Origin: Streptomyces sp. NRRL S-340
Lineage (GTDB): Bacteria; Actinomycetota; Actinomycetes; Streptomycetales; Streptomycetaceae
NCBI RefSeq assembly: GCF_000720185.1
Contig: NZ_JOIY01000010.1
Span: 273,263 to 337,262 of the forward strand
Direction: 5' to 3'
Length of the DNA: 64,000 nucleotides
A program made the translations under genes and the position numbers. Shown here piece by piece: positions 1 through 9,625 of the stretch. Within the stretch, counting starts at the first letter, position 1. Each line of letters begins with the position of its first letter. The notes beneath the pieces are model-generated. The model worked only from the letters and a program-made list of their open reading frames with translations, had not been told where the DNA came from and ran no database searches.

Positions 1-96
1 GGCGCGCTCGGCGGGGCCAAGGTGGCGACCAAGCTCACGCAGGCGGGACACGATCTCATCTCGCCGGTGACGGGTCTGCTCGGATCCCTCTTCTGA
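1..96 (+). CDS. C-terminal end of an unidentified protein (partial)
   Basis: The last 31 codons of a gene that begins left of the window; the frame is open from base 1 to a TGA at 94-96. The visible residues are Gly/Ala/Leu-rich and end in LLGSLF. A strong rho-independent hairpin follows 18 bases downstream, which supports a real gene end. Too little is visible to name a family. Confidence 0.5.
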   Translation, partial: GALGGAKVATKLTQAGHDLISPVTGLLGSLF

Positions 97-114
97 CCGG
101 TCCGGTGTAAGGTC

Positions 115-160
115 CCCGCCAGGGCCGGCGGCGCATCCGCCGCCGGCCCTGGCGGGTTTT
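115..160 (+). terminator. Rho-independent terminator
   Basis: Perfect 19-bp inverted repeat (arms 115-133 and 138-156, loop CATC) followed by TTTT. It closes the partial upstream gene and lies just before the ribosome-binding site of the next one. Confidence 0.85.
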
Positions 161-175
161 CGGAAAGGAGCGGCC

Positions 176-565
176 ATGCTCGCGCGGCTTCCCCTCGGCT
201 GGCTGCTGCTCATGGCGGCTCTCGCCGCTTTCCTGCTCACCGCCGAGATGCACCGCTGGATGAAAGTCCGCAGGCTGACCCTGTGGGTGGCCGTCGTTTC
301 CGCGGCCTGCTGCCTCGGCATGGTGGCGGTGGGAAATCTCCAGCAGCAGCACTGGAACGCGCGGCAGATGCTGGTTCTTTACTCCTTCACCTGGACGGGT
401 CTCGCCCTCGGTCTGCTCCCTTCCGGGAAACTCTTCACCGAATGGTGCGAAGAATGGCGAAGGGGCGTACGCAGGGACAAGTACGAGTACCCTGCGCGAT
501 ATCAGGCGGCCGTCTACGTTTCGGTTATCGTGATGGGATTTCTGGCGTTTCTGCTGGCCGTCTGA
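176..565 (+). CDS. Small four-helix membrane protein, unknown function
   Basis: A 129-residue protein with four hydrophobic stretches at about residues 5-22, 35-53, 64-82 and 107-127, so probably a polytopic inner-membrane protein. Charged residues cluster between the last two helices (EEWRRGVRRDKYEYP). AAAGGAG sits 7 bases before the ATG and supports this start. I do not recognise the family. It is preceded by the terminator at 115-160 and followed by about 290 bases of non-coding sequence, so it is probably monocistronic. Confidence 0.7.
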   Translation: MLARLPLGWLLLMAALAAFLLTAEMHRWMKVRRLTLWVAVVSAACCLGMVAVGNLQQQHWNARQMLVLYSFTWTGLALGLLPSGKLFTEWCEEWRRGVRRDKYEYPARYQAAVYVSVIVMGFLAFLLAV

Positions 566-857
566 GAAACATCCCCCCACTGTGATTCACCTCACAACAG
601 GGCCCCCACTTTACGCCCCATTTAGGTACTTTGCGAAGTGGACAAGGGTTCATCGCAGAGGGTTTTATAGCCAAGTTCGAGCAGTTTCCCGACAGTCGGA
701 CAGAAGCCCGGTCAGGGCCGTATGCCAAATGAATGGCAGGGCGGGCACGCCGCCATTCGTTCGATTGCCGGGAGTGGGGGCACTGCGCGTCACTTCCGGC
801 TGCCTTCACACGACTGCATGAAACGCGCTCCGGACCATCCGATCCGGAGGCCGACGA
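566..857. promoter_or_regulatory. Upstream region of the secreted-protein pair, with a 7-bp dyad
   Basis: No credible gene. The left part is relatively AT-rich. GAATGGC (731-737) and GCCATTC (752-758) form a 7-bp inverted repeat about 100 bases before the next start and could be an operator. No convincing -35/-10 pair could be assigned by eye. Confidence 0.3.
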
Positions 858-1409
858 GTGAGGACTGTGATGAAGGCACGTGCCGTAATGGCGAAGCCGT
901 ACCAGAGAAGGATCGCCGGCACCGTTCTGGCCGCCGCGGCCGCGGGCGCCCTGGCGTTCACGGCACTGACGGGCGGTACCTCCGCCGCCAAGGACGTCAC
1001 GGCCGACTCGGTCACCTCCGTCGCCGGCGAGGCCCCCGGCTACGCCGTGGAGGACTTCAACTACCCGGGCGCGGACAAGATCCTCGCGGAGAAGAACATC
1101 GTCCTCAAGCGGGGCGACGGGCACATCACGCTCGCCGACTGCGCGAGCGGCACCGGCTTCCTCGAGGTCTGGGCCCGCAGCAAGGACAAGATCTGCTTCC
1201 AGGTCACCGGGAACACCGGCTGGCTGACGATGGAGATCCCCTCCGTCTACGCCGTCCGGGGCAACGACTACGCGGCCCAGGTGGACATGACCGTCGACTC
1301 GGAGCAGAAGAGCTTCGACGTCGCCAAGAACACCTGGACCGCGGTCGGCGAGAGCGCTGACCCGCAGGGCCGGGAGCACATGCTCGTGGAGATCCGCACC
1401 TCCAAGTAA
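858..1409 (+). CDS. Secreted protein of unknown function
   Basis: 183 residues with an N-terminal export signal: basic residues around KPYQRR, then an Ala/Leu-rich core (about residues 20-40) with an Ala-rich cleavage region near TSAAKD. The mature part (about 140 residues) is rich in short hydrophobic and polar alternations, suggesting a beta-fold, and contains two cysteines (LADCAS and DKICFQ) that could form a disulfide. The GTG start is preceded by GGAGG at 846-850; an in-frame ATG at 870 is an alternative. It lies 80 bases upstream of the FG-GAP protease-like gene on the same strand, so the two may be co-transcribed. No family recognised. Confidence 0.7.
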   Translation: MRTVMKARAVMAKPYQRRIAGTVLAAAAAGALAFTALTGGTSAAKDVTADSVTSVAGEAPGYAVEDFNYPGADKILAEKNIVLKRGDGHITLADCASGTGFLEVWARSKDKICFQVTGNTGWLTMEIPSVYAVRGNDYAAQVDMTVDSEQKSFDVAKNTWTAVGESADPQGREHMLVEIRTSK

Positions 1410-1489
1410 CCCCGGGCCCTCCGCCGTCCGCCCCCCTCCTCCGCGCGGCCGCACCGGCCTCACGGATCACAAGCTCAAGGACTTTCTTC

Positions 1490-3694
1490 ATGCCACATTC
1501 CAGACACGTGCGTCTCGCCGCACTCGCCACCGCGGTCCTCGCGGGCCCCCTGGCCGTGTGCGCCGCGCCCGCGTCCGCCGTCACCGGCAACCCGGTCACC
1601 GACGCCTCCTTCGCCCCCACCGCGCAGGTCATCGTCGGCGACCACGACCACGGCTGCTCCGGCGTCCTGGTCGACACCGAATGGCTGCTCACCGCGGCCA
1701 GCTGCTTCGCCGACAACCCCGCCACGGACCTCACCGTGCCCGCCGGCAAGCCGAAGGTGAAGACGACCGCGACCATCGGCCGTGCCGACCTGAGCGGCAC
1801 CGACGGTGCCGTGCGCGAGATCGTCGAACTGGTGCCCCGCACCGACCGCGACGTGGTCCTGGCCCGGCTGAACCGCCCGGTCACCAACGTCGCCCCCATC
1901 GCCCTGGCCACCACCGCGCCCGCCGCCGGTGAGGAGCTGAAGTTCGCCGGCTACGGGCGCAGCAAGACCGAGTGGGCGCCCCTGAAGCTGCACAGCGGCG
2001 CGCTGACCGTGGACTCCGCCGACGCCACCACGGCCGCGGTCACCGGCAAGGACGGCGCCGCCGCCTGCATGGGCGACAGCGGCGGTCCCGTGGTGCGCAC
2101 GAGCAGCGGCACCACCCAGCTCGTGGCCCTCAACAGCCGCTCCTACCAGGGCGGTTGCTTCGGCATCGACGCGACCGAGACCCGTACCGGCGGTGTCACC
2201 ACCCGCGTCGACGACCTCGCCTCCTGGGTGAGCTCCAAGACCGGTGCCGCGCGCATCACCGACTTCAACTGCGACGGCGTCGAGGACGTCGCCATCGCCG
2301 ACCCGAAGGCGGCCGTGGCCGGCAAGGACGGCGCGGGTGTCGTCCGCATCGTCTACGGCGGCGGCAAGGGCACCGCCGAGATCAACCAGGACCTCGACTG
2401 GGTGCCCGGCGGCTCCGAGGCCGGCGACTGGTTCGGCGAGGCCATGGACACCGTCGACTACAACGAGGACGGCTGCACCGACCTGGTCGTCGGCACCCCC
2501 TCCGAGGACCTCGGCACCGCCGCCGACGCAGGCATGGTCGACATCCTCTACGGCGCCCCGGCCGGCATCGGCACCGGCTCCCTGAAGGACACCCACTTCG
2601 AGCAGGGCTCGGGCACCGGCTCCTTCAAGTCGTCCACCGCGGAGGCCGGTGACCGCACCGGCCAGTCCGTCGCGGCCGGCGTCACCGCCGCGGGCGAGCC
2701 GTTCGTCGTGATCGGCTCCCCGGGCGAGGCCATCGGCAGCGTCGCCAAGGCGGGCATGATCTTCTACGTGCACGGCGACACCAACATCGCCATCAGCCAG
2801 GACAGCACCGGCGTGCCCGGCGCCGTGGAGGCGAACGACGGCTTCGGCGGCGCGGTCGCGGCCGACGCCAACCACATCGCCGTCTCCGCCTCGAACGAGA
2901 CGATCGGCACCGACGCCGGCGCCGGCAACGTGGCGGTCTTCTCGCACCAGCTGAACTCCGAGAAGCGGCCCACCCCGCTGTTCGGCCTCGACCAGGACCT
3001 GGACACCGTCTCCGGCGGCGCCGAGCCGGGCGACCAGTTCGGCAAGTCGCTGGCCATGGTCGCCTACCGCCCCTCGGGCGCGGCCACCGCCAACGAGTCG
3101 ATCATCGCGGTCGGCGTGCCGGGCGAGGACCTGGACATCGACGGCGTCAACAAGACCGACGCCGGCATGGTGCAGACCTTCCGCGTCACCGCGGCCGGTA
3201 CCTACAGCCAGCTGAACTCGTACTCGTCCGGCACCAGCACGGACACCGTGCCGGGCACCGCCGAGGCCGGTGACCACTTCGGCACCGCCGTGGCCGCCGT
3301 GAACACCGCGCCGCGCGCGGTGAGCACCACGGCGACGATGAAGCTGGCCGTCGGCATCACCGACGAGGCCATCGGCACCACCGCGAAGGCCGGTGCCATC
3401 ACCACCTTCTCGCTGCTCGGCTCGCCCGGCGCGAACAACCGCTGGATCGAGGCCGGCACCTCCGGCATCCCGGGTCCGGCCGGTGCCGACCAGCACCTCG
3501 GCCAGAGCATCCACTACAGCGGCACCCAGCTGTACCTGGGCATGCCCTACGGCCCGGGCAGCTACGGCACGGTCTACGCCCTGCCGCTGTCCAACGTGAC
3601 CGCGGGCGGTTCCAACGCGGCCATCACCACGTACCAGCCCGGCAAGGGCGGTCTGCCGGCGGCCGGCGGCCGCTTCGGCTACGTGGTCCGCTAG
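1490..3694 (+). CDS. Secreted trypsin-fold protein with C-terminal FG-GAP repeats
   Basis: 734 residues. A signal peptide (about 1-30, ending APASA) is followed by a chymotrypsin/trypsin S1 domain (about 31-245) and then several FG-GAP/integrin-alpha type beta-propeller repeats to the C-terminus (motifs such as DFNCDGVEDVAIADP and YNEDGCTDLVVGTPSED, with calcium-loop-like D-x-N-x-D-G cores). The nucleophile motif GDSGGP is present at about 194-199 and an Asp lies in DVVLARL, but the histidine motif reads LLTAASCF at about residue 69 instead of TAAHC, so the catalytic His is replaced by Ser. It may be a non-catalytic binding protein or use another general base. AAGGA precedes the ATG by 8 bases. 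Confidence 0.85.
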   Translation: MPHSRHVRLAALATAVLAGPLAVCAAPASAVTGNPVTDASFAPTAQVIVGDHDHGCSGVLVDTEWLLTAASCFADNPATDLTVPAGKPKVKTTATIGRADLSGTDGAVREIVELVPRTDRDVVLARLNRPVTNVAPIALATTAPAAGEELKFAGYGRSKTEWAPLKLHSGALTVDSADATTAAVTGKDGAAACMGDSGGPVVRTSSGTTQLVALNSRSYQGGCFGIDATETRTGGVTTRVDDLASWVSSKTGAARITDFNCDGVEDVAIADPKAAVAGKDGAGVVRIVYGGGKGTAEINQDLDWVPGGSEAGDWFGEAMDTVDYNEDGCTDLVVGTPSEDLGTAADAGMVDILYGAPAGIGTGSLKDTHFEQGSGTGSFKSSTAEAGDRTGQSVAAGVTAAGEPFVVIGSPGEAIGSVAKAGMIFYVHGDTNIAISQDSTGVPGAVEANDGFGGAVAADANHIAVSASNETIGTDAGAGNVAVFSHQLNSEKRPTPLFGLDQDLDTVSGGAEPGDQFGKSLAMVAYRPSGAATANESIIAVGVPGEDLDIDGVNKTDAGMVQTFRVTAAGTYSQLNSYSSGTSTDTVPGTAEAGDHFGTAVAAVNTAPRAVSTTATMKLAVGITDEAIGTTAKAGAITTFSLLGSPGANNRWIEAGTSGIPGPAGADQHLGQSIHYSGTQLYLGMPYGPGSYGTVYALPLSNVTAGGSNAAITTYQPGKGGLPAAGGRFGYVVR

Positions 3695-3703
3695 CACCGC
3701 GCG

Positions 3704-3763
3704 ACACAGCGGAAGGGGGGCTTCCCCGGCACTCGGTGCCGGGGAAGCCCCCCTTTCCGTGTC
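3704..3763. terminator. Bidirectional terminator between convergent genes
   Basis: Long inverted repeat with arms 3713-3732 and 3736-3755 (20 bp, loop TCG) plus partly paired flanks, lying between the stop of the plus-strand FG-GAP gene and the stop of the minus-strand Stealth operon. Confidence 0.8.
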
Positions 3764-3771
3764 CTGCCGGA

Positions 3772-6606
3772 TCAGAGCTCGTACGGGCTCTTCACCGGGA
3801 AGTAGGCGCGCAGGAACGAGCTGATGATGCGGGCCTGCTCCTGGTCGGGGACCTCCGCGTCCTGCGACTCGCCCAGGCAGAACGCGTCGTGGCCGCGGAT
3901 GGCGAGCAGACGCGTCAGCTCCGGGTGACGGGAGTAGGTGCCCACGTCGATGTAGGCGCAGCGGATGCTGCTCGGCACCGCGCTGCCCGTCAGGAAGCCG
4001 TAGTGGTGGTGCAGCGAGGAGACCATCGAGATGTCCTGCCAGCCGCGCATCGGGTTGGCGGCGGTGCGGGCCACGCTCTCGGGGAAGTCCGCCTCGATGC
4101 TCTCCAGGACACTCCTGCGCAGCGGGTGCGGGGCGTGCGCGAAGCTGTTCGCCACGGTCACCCCGAAGCGCTCCTCGAGCAGCTTGCGGTTGTTCTTCGC
4201 CGCGGCGAAGTAGCCCTCGTCCGTCTCGGCCGGATCCCCGATCGGCACGGTGGTGGGCGTCCAGTAGAAACGGCTGGTGCCGTTGGCCTGGAAGAACTTC
4301 TGCGGGTTGAGCGGCCTGCCGATGAACACGTCGTCGTTCATGTACAGGAAGTGCTCGGACAGCCCGTCGATGTGGTGCAACTGGCTCTCGATGGCGTGCG
4401 AGTTGAACGTCGGCAGGCAGGACGGGTCGGTGAAGATGTCGCGGTGCGACACCACCTCGATGTCCGGGTGCTCGGTGTTCAGCCACTGCGGGGTCTGGTC
4501 GTCGGTGACCAGGTAGATCTTGCGCACCCAGGGCGCGAACATCGCCAGGGAGCGCAGCGAGTACCGCAGTTCGTCCCGGTTGCGGAAGCGCGCGGCCTCG
4601 TCACCGGAGCCGGAGGCCTCGGCGGCGAAGCCGAGTTCCGCGCGCCGCCGCGCCCGCCGCTCCTGCCAGCTGGGGTCCGAGTCGTCGACCCAGGTGTAGA
4701 CGACGTCCACCGGGAAGGTGATGTCGCTGACCAGCTGCTTGGTGAACGGCTCCAGCGTCGGGTACTCCCGGTCGCGCACGCGCAGGCGGGCGTCCGCGGT
4801 CAGCGACGGCAGCTTCGGGCCGACGGCGCTGGCGCGCAGCGGCGCGACGAACTGGCCGTCGCCGCCCTCCTCCTCCGGGACCTGGCGCCAGAACTCCACG
4901 TCGCAGCCGTAGGCGGGGCCGAAGCGCAGCGTGCGGCTGGAGGTCACCACGGGACGGAAGACCCGCAGCCCGGCCACCTCTCCGGCGGCCTCCAGGCGCT
5001 CGGCGAGCAGGACGCCGGGCGCGTGCGTGCGGGGCTTGAGGAGTTCGGCGTAGACCGCCTTGCCCTCGTAGTCGGTGGCCAGGGCCTTGCGGACGGCCGC
5101 CTGGTGGACGGTGTCCACCGCCAGGCGCCGGCGCGGGCTGTCCTCCCGGTCGCGCACCAGCACGTAGGGGATGCCGTGCTTCTCCAGCGCGGCGACGACG
5201 GTCTCGAAGTTCCGCTGCACTATGTCGGTGCCCTGGAGGTCGTCGTGGACCTCGGAGAGCCGGCCGCTGGCCCGTACCAGGGAGCGGTTGGACGCGCCGA
5301 TCACCAGCTCACGGGCGCGCTGGTCGCCCGACGAGGGCGCGGTGCGGTCGGCGGCGACCGCGGCGTGGAAGCGGCCGGCCCCGCCGTGCGCGACGCGATG
5401 GGCCATGCGGTCGGCGCGCTGCGCCATGCGCTGCGGGTCGTCGCGGCGGTAGAGCAGCTCGGTGAACAGCTCCTCCCACTGCTTGACGATCACGTCGGCG
5501 GCGAAGCGCGCGGAGCCCTCGTGGGCCTTCTCGCCGTAGGAACGCAGCAGTTCCTCGTCGCCCATCAGACGGGAGATCGCCTCGGAGAGGCCCTCTATGT
5601 CGTTGGGCGCCACGAGCAGCCCGTCCACCCCGTGCCGGATGATCTCGGCGGGACCGGTGACGATGTCGTACGCCACCGCCGGGACGCCCGCGGCGAAGGC
5701 CTCCAGGAGCACCAGCGGGAACGCCTCGCCGTCCTGCGAGGGGAGCATGGTGAGGCTGGCCTTGGCCCATTCCTCGGTCATGTGCTGGCTGGGGCCGAGG
5801 ATCTCCACGGAGTCGTGCAGACCGAGGCCCTGGACCATGTTGCGCAGCCGGGACATCTGCGGGCCGTCGCCGAAGATGCGCAGCCGCCAGCCGGGGTGCT
5901 CGGGCAGCGCCTTGGCGAACGCCTGGATGGCGTGGTCGACCTGCTTGTCGGGCACGAGCCGGCGGGGCATGACGATGCTCTTGCCGGTGAGGCTGGAGCG
6001 GGGGCGGAAGCCCTCGGGGATGGCGTTCGGGATGGCCGCCAGGCGCGGGGCGGCCTTGCCGAGCGACTCCTCCAGCCACTGCTTGGTGCGCTCGGTCAGC
6101 ACGACCAGCGCGTCGATCTCCGGGGCCCGCAGCAGCAGCGGTTCACCGGTGCCGCCGCGCAGCTGCGAGGGCCGGTGCTCCTGGTGGATGGTGATCACCC
6201 GGGAGGGCACCAGGTCGGCGACGGCGGACATCAGCGCCGGGGAGGTGGTGATGAGGATGTCGGTGTCGAGGGTGCGCAGGGCGCGGTTCATCTCGACGTC
6301 GGAGAGGGCGTCGAAGGTCGCCTCCCACTTGGGGCTGATCAGGTCGCTGGGCAGCCCGGCCAGCCGGCGGCACTCCTCGGCGCCGATGTCGCTGTCGCGC
6401 ACCGGGCGCTCGGTCTTGCCCGTGCGGTCCACCAGGTAGCGCACGGGGACCCGCTCGTCCACGGAGAAGAAGGGGCGCTCACGGGTCTTGAAGACGCTGA
6501 GCACCTCGACGGTGTGCCGGGGCGCCAGGTGCGTCGCCTGGGTGTAGACGGCCTGCTCCGTGCCGCCCATCTCGTCGCCCCAGGTGAGCAGAAACGTGAT
6601 CTTCAT
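3772..6606 (-). CDS. GT4 glycosyltransferase fused to a Stealth phosphotransferase
   Basis: 944 residues. The N-terminal half (about 1-400) is a GT-B glycosyltransferase of family 4: it starts with a Rossmann strand and GGTEQ loop (KITFLLTWGDEMGGTEQ) and has the nucleotide-sugar region EAFPLVLLEAFAAGVPAVA. The C-terminal half carries the Stealth conserved regions: CR1 [17 protein letters not shown] near residue 626, CR2 with [11 protein letters not shown] and FLYMNDDVFIG, then CR3/CR4. Stealth proteins transfer hexose-1-phosphate to make phosphodiester-linked polysaccharides in capsules and related cell-surface polymers. The start (ATG at 6604-6606) lies 5 bases after the stop of the upstream gene, so it is the last gene of a three-gene operon. 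The double-enzyme fusion suggests that sugar addition and sugar-phosphate addition alternate on one chain. Confidence 0.85.
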   Translation of the reverse strand: MKITFLLTWGDEMGGTEQAVYTQATHLAPRHTVEVLSVFKTRERPFFSVDERVPVRYLVDRTGKTERPVRDSDIGAEECRRLAGLPSDLISPKWEATFDALSDVEMNRALRTLDTDILITTSPALMSAVADLVPSRVITIHQEHRPSQLRGGTGEPLLLRAPEIDALVVLTERTKQWLEESLGKAAPRLAAIPNAIPEGFRPRSSLTGKSIVMPRRLVPDKQVDHAIQAFAKALPEHPGWRLRIFGDGPQMSRLRNMVQGLGLHDSVEILGPSQHMTEEWAKASLTMLPSQDGEAFPLVLLEAFAAGVPAVAYDIVTGPAEIIRHGVDGLLVAPNDIEGLSEAISRLMGDEELLRSYGEKAHEGSARFAADVIVKQWEELFTELLYRRDDPQRMAQRADRMAHRVAHGGAGRFHAAVAADRTAPSSGDQRARELVIGASNRSLVRASGRLSEVHDDLQGTDIVQRNFETVVAALEKHGIPYVLVRDREDSPRRRLAVDTVHQAAVRKALATDYEGKAVYAELLKPRTHAPGVLLAERLEAAGEVAGLRVFRPVVTSSRTLRFGPAYGCDVEFWRQVPEEEGGDGQFVAPLRASAVGPKLPSLTADARLRVRDREYPTLEPFTKQLVSDITFPVDVVYTWVDDSDPSWQERRARRRAELGFAAEASGSGDEAARFRNRDELRYSLRSLAMFAPWVRKIYLVTDDQTPQWLNTEHPDIEVVSHRDIFTDPSCLPTFNSHAIESQLHHIDGLSEHFLYMNDDVFIGRPLNPQKFFQANGTSRFYWTPTTVPIGDPAETDEGYFAAAKNNRKLLEERFGVTVANSFAHAPHPLRRSVLESIEADFPESVARTAANPMRGWQDISMVSSLHHHYGFLTGSAVPSSIRCAYIDVGTYSRHPELTRLLAIRGHDAFCLGESQDAEVPDQEQARIISSFLRAYFPVKSPYEL

Positions 6607-6611
6607 TGGTG

Positions 6612-7601
6612 TCAACATCCAGAGGGGAGGTGGGCCGCTCGGAAGGCGAGGCTGCCGATGGGCGTGTAATACGGGTTGATCCTGAGCACGGAGTCGTCGT
6701 CGGCGGTCAGCAGCCGGTGCGGCATCCGGAAGACGTCCCCGGGGCTGCGTACGTCGGTGCGCTGCCGGGAGATCTTCAGCGCCCGGCGGCGCGGGCGCTG
6801 GAGCCGTACGTCGAAGATCTGCTCCTTGGTGCCGAGGTCGCCGAAGTCGGCCACGGTGAGCGAGCAGACGAAGACGTCGCCGTGCCAGGTGGCCGGGACG
6901 ACCCGGGCCGCCTTGCCGCTGCGGCGGACGAGTTCGACGTCGCCGCTGCACTCCTCGGCCGGCGCGTTGACGAGCCGGCCCTCCAGCGTCACCTCGGACC
7001 AGCCGATCTTCACGGCCAGGATCTCCGCCTCGGCGTCGTCCCTGCCCACGGAGACGTACGCGCGTCCGGTGCCGGAGGCGATCAGACGGCAGTAGGTGCC
7101 GTCCGGGCGCACCGGCTCGGGGACGGTGGGGCCGTCCGGCATCAGCCGGGGCGCCTTGGCCACCGCGAAGCGGCGTTCGGTGCCGGCGGCGTCGGTGAAG
7201 ACGACTGACAGCCGCCACTGGCCGGACCCCAGCAGGAACCTGCGTACCCCGGCGGGCACCGGCGGGTGGGCGTCGGCGTCCGCCTCCAGCAGGTCGAGGA
7301 CGGCGGTGCCCTGTGCCTCGACCTGTCCGTCACTGCGCTGGACGAGCGTCAGCGGGATCACCACGGGGGTGGAGGATCCGCCCAGCAGCAGGGAGGCGGA
7401 CGAGGCGGTCACCTCGCCGGGCACGCGGACGCAGAAGTTCAGCGTCCGGCCGTCGAGCAGGGAGAGGTGCTCGGCGGTGACCCGCGGCCAGTCGTCGGCG
7501 CTCGGCGGGACCAGGACGAGACTGTCCAGTCGCGACCGTGCCGAGCGCACCACGTCGTACCCCTTGCGCATCACCTTGTGCGGGGTAGGGAGTTGTCTCA
7601 T
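6612..7601 (-). CDS. Unrecognised protein between two Stealth enzymes
   Basis: 329 residues, soluble, no signal peptide or membrane segment. It has many alternating hydrophobic strands (for example [52 protein letters not shown]), suggesting two or more beta-sandwich modules, such as the accessory carbohydrate-binding or oligomerisation modules found on some wall-polymer glycosyltransferases. Its start codon overlaps the stop of the upstream Stealth gene by 4 bases (ATGA), and its own stop lies 5 bases before the downstream GT4-Stealth gene. Translation is therefore probably coupled and its role is likely in the same glycan pathway. Function unassigned. Confidence 0.7.
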   Translation of the reverse strand: MRQLPTPHKVMRKGYDVVRSARSRLDSLVLVPPSADDWPRVTAEHLSLLDGRTLNFCVRVPGEVTASSASLLLGGSSTPVVIPLTLVQRSDGQVEAQGTAVLDLLEADADAHPPVPAGVRRFLLGSGQWRLSVVFTDAAGTERRFAVAKAPRLMPDGPTVPEPVRPDGTYCRLIASGTGRAYVSVGRDDAEAEILAVKIGWSEVTLEGRLVNAPAEECSGDVELVRRSGKAARVVPATWHGDVFVCSLTVADFGDLGTKEQIFDVRLQRPRRRALKISRQRTDVRSPGDVFRMPHRLLTADDDSVLRINPYYTPIGSLAFRAAHLPSGC

Positions 7602-9367
7602 CGGTTGTCTGCACCACGCTCGTAGGGGCTGGGGTACGGGAAGTACTCGTCGAGGAAGCGGCCCATCAGGGCCTGCTGGCGGCCCAGTTCGGCCTCCGTG
7701 GACGTCGTGTCGTTCAGGCAGAACACGTGCGCGTCACGCTGCGCGAGCAGCCGCCCGAGCACGCGCTCGACACCGGGTTTGCCCACGTCGCAGTAGCGGT
7801 ACACGAGTCCTTCACCGGAGAAGGAACGCTGGGTGTGGAAGGCGTAGTAGTGGTGCAGGGACGAGGCGACCGAGATGTCGTCGACGCTGCGGAACCGGCT
7901 GGCGGCGGTGCGCCGGTGCTCCTCGGGGAACTCCCGCTCGATCTCGTCCAGCACCCCGCGGTGCAGCGCGTGCGGCACGTGCTTCATCTTGCGGAAGATG
8001 TTGTCGCCGAAGCGCTCGGCGATGAGCCTGCGGTTGTTCTTCCCGGCCGCCGCCACCGGCGGGTCGTCCGGGGAGGGCTCGCCGAAGGGGACGAGGGCGG
8101 GCGAGAGGTAGAACTTGCCGAGCCCGTTGGGCAGGAAGAAGTGCTGCGGGAGCACCTCCTGGCCGAGCATCACGTCGTCGTTGAAGTACAGGAAGTGCTC
8201 GGAGAGACCCTCGATGTGGTGCAGCTGGCTCTCGATCGCGTGCGAGTTGAAGGTCGGCAGCGCGTCGGGGTCCTTGAAGATCTCCTTGTGGCTGACGACC
8301 TTGATCCGCGGGTGGTCGGTGTTCAGCCACTGAGGCGTCTGGTCGGCGGTCACCAGGTAGATGTTGCGCACCCAGGGCGCGTACAGGTGGAGCGAGCGCA
8401 GCGAGTAGCGCAGCTCGTCGCGGCTGAGGTAGCGGGCCGCGTTGGCCGCCTCCTCGTGGTAGGGCCGGTCGGAGAAGGCGGCCCGCCGGCGCACCCAGTC
8501 CGGGTCGGAGCCGTCCACCCACGTGTACACCACGTCGATGGGGAACGTACGCCGTCCGACGGCGGCCGCGGCGAAGGCCGGGCGGGTCGGCACGCGCACC
8601 GGCTCCTGCTCCCGCTGCTCCTGCTCGGCGGGCAGCGGGGCGAGTTCGGTGAACAGGCTCTCGTCGGCCTCGACGGACGCCTCGTGGACCGGGACGGCCT
8701 CGGCGACGACGTTGCGCCGGGGGGAGACCAGTTCGCCGCCCTCCTCCCGCCAGAACTCGATGTCGCAGCCGTAGCGCAGGCCCAGCACCAGGCGGCCCGT
8801 CTGGTCGGTGAGATACCAGGTGCACCGGAAGACGTCGGCGCCGGCGACCCGCTTCCAGGGACCCGCGCCGTAGCCGGGCAGCGCCGACTCCTCCTGGACC
8901 TGGCGGCCGCGGACCGGGACCACGTACCCGGGACGGACCCGGCAGGCCTGGCGCAGTGCGGTGAGCACCCGCTCGCGGTCCTCGCGCCGCACGGCGAGCG
9001 CGGCGGAGGTCTCGGAGTCCGAGCGCACGCAGAAGTACTCGACGCCCGCGCCGCGCAGCGCGGCGGCCACCTCGTCGAGGTTGGCCCGGCGGGCCTCGAG
9101 CGGCGTGATACCGGGGACGACGTGGGCGATGCGCGGTGTCCCGTCGACGCTGACGACGGTCCTGTCGTGCCGTGCCAGCAGCGACCGGTGGCGCCGGACC
9201 ACCCGCACCCGCTTGACCTGGTTGCGCACCTCGGCCGCGGCGGCGATCCCCGACTTGAGCTGCTCGCGGAAGTCGGTCCCCACGTGCTCGGCGATCACTC
9301 GCCGCGCGCCGACCGGCACCGCGCGGCGGTACACGCCAACCAACCGGGAGGCTTCAGGGTTTCGCAC
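7598..9367 (-). CDS. Stealth-family sugar-phosphate transferase
   Basis: 589 residues. The C-terminal half has the Stealth signature: CR1 [17 protein letters not shown] near residue 272, CR2 with [13 protein letters not shown] and [12 protein letters not shown], then CR3 and CR4. The N-terminal about 250 residues resemble the central region of the neighbouring GT4-Stealth fusion ([10 protein letters not shown] here, GCDVEFWRQV there), so the two Stealth halves are paralogous. GTG start with GGAGGAG upstream; the preceding 258 bases contain no gene and must hold the operon promoter. First gene of the operon. Expected cytoplasmic, making phosphodiester-linked surface glycan. Confidence 0.85.
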   Translation of the reverse strand: MRNPEASRLVGVYRRAVPVGARRVIAEHVGTDFREQLKSGIAAAAEVRNQVKRVRVVRRHRSLLARHDRTVVSVDGTPRIAHVVPGITPLEARRANLDEVAAALRGAGVEYFCVRSDSETSAALAVRREDRERVLTALRQACRVRPGYVVPVRGRQVQEESALPGYGAGPWKRVAGADVFRCTWYLTDQTGRLVLGLRYGCDIEFWREEGGELVSPRRNVVAEAVPVHEASVEADESLFTELAPLPAEQEQREQEPVRVPTRPAFAAAAVGRRTFPIDVVYTWVDGSDPDWVRRRAAFSDRPYHEEAANAARYLSRDELRYSLRSLHLYAPWVRNIYLVTADQTPQWLNTDHPRIKVVSHKEIFKDPDALPTFNSHAIESQLHHIEGLSEHFLYFNDDVMLGQEVLPQHFFLPNGLGKFYLSPALVPFGEPSPDDPPVAAAGKNNRRLIAERFGDNIFRKMKHVPHALHRGVLDEIEREFPEEHRRTAASRFRSVDDISVASSLHHYYAFHTQRSFSGEGLVYRYCDVGKPGVERVLGRLLAQRDAHVFCLNDTTSTEAELGRQQALMGRFLDEYFPYPSPYERGADNR

Positions 9368-9625
9368 TGCGGGAGCTCCTCCGACGGGAACGGCTGGGTG
9401 AACGGCGCGCCCCCACTAGGTGATCCGGTAAAAACACGGCGAGACAAGTATGCAGTGTGTTTACCCCACGTCCGCATGGCCGTGCCACAACCGCAACCGC
9501 CAGCAAATGCGGCATACCGGGCCAATCGGCTACGAGTGTTGACATAAATCACAGCCGGGAACCGGGCATGCCCCCGCCGCGTCCGGGAGCGCTCGCGGCT
9601 CCCGGACCCAGCGGGGACATGCAGG

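Noticed and set aside
3736..6669. A long open frame on the plus strand opposite the GT4-Stealth gene
   Set aside because: Composition-driven antisense frame (Val/Gly/Arg/Ala-rich, no domain); the minus strand carries clear family motifs.
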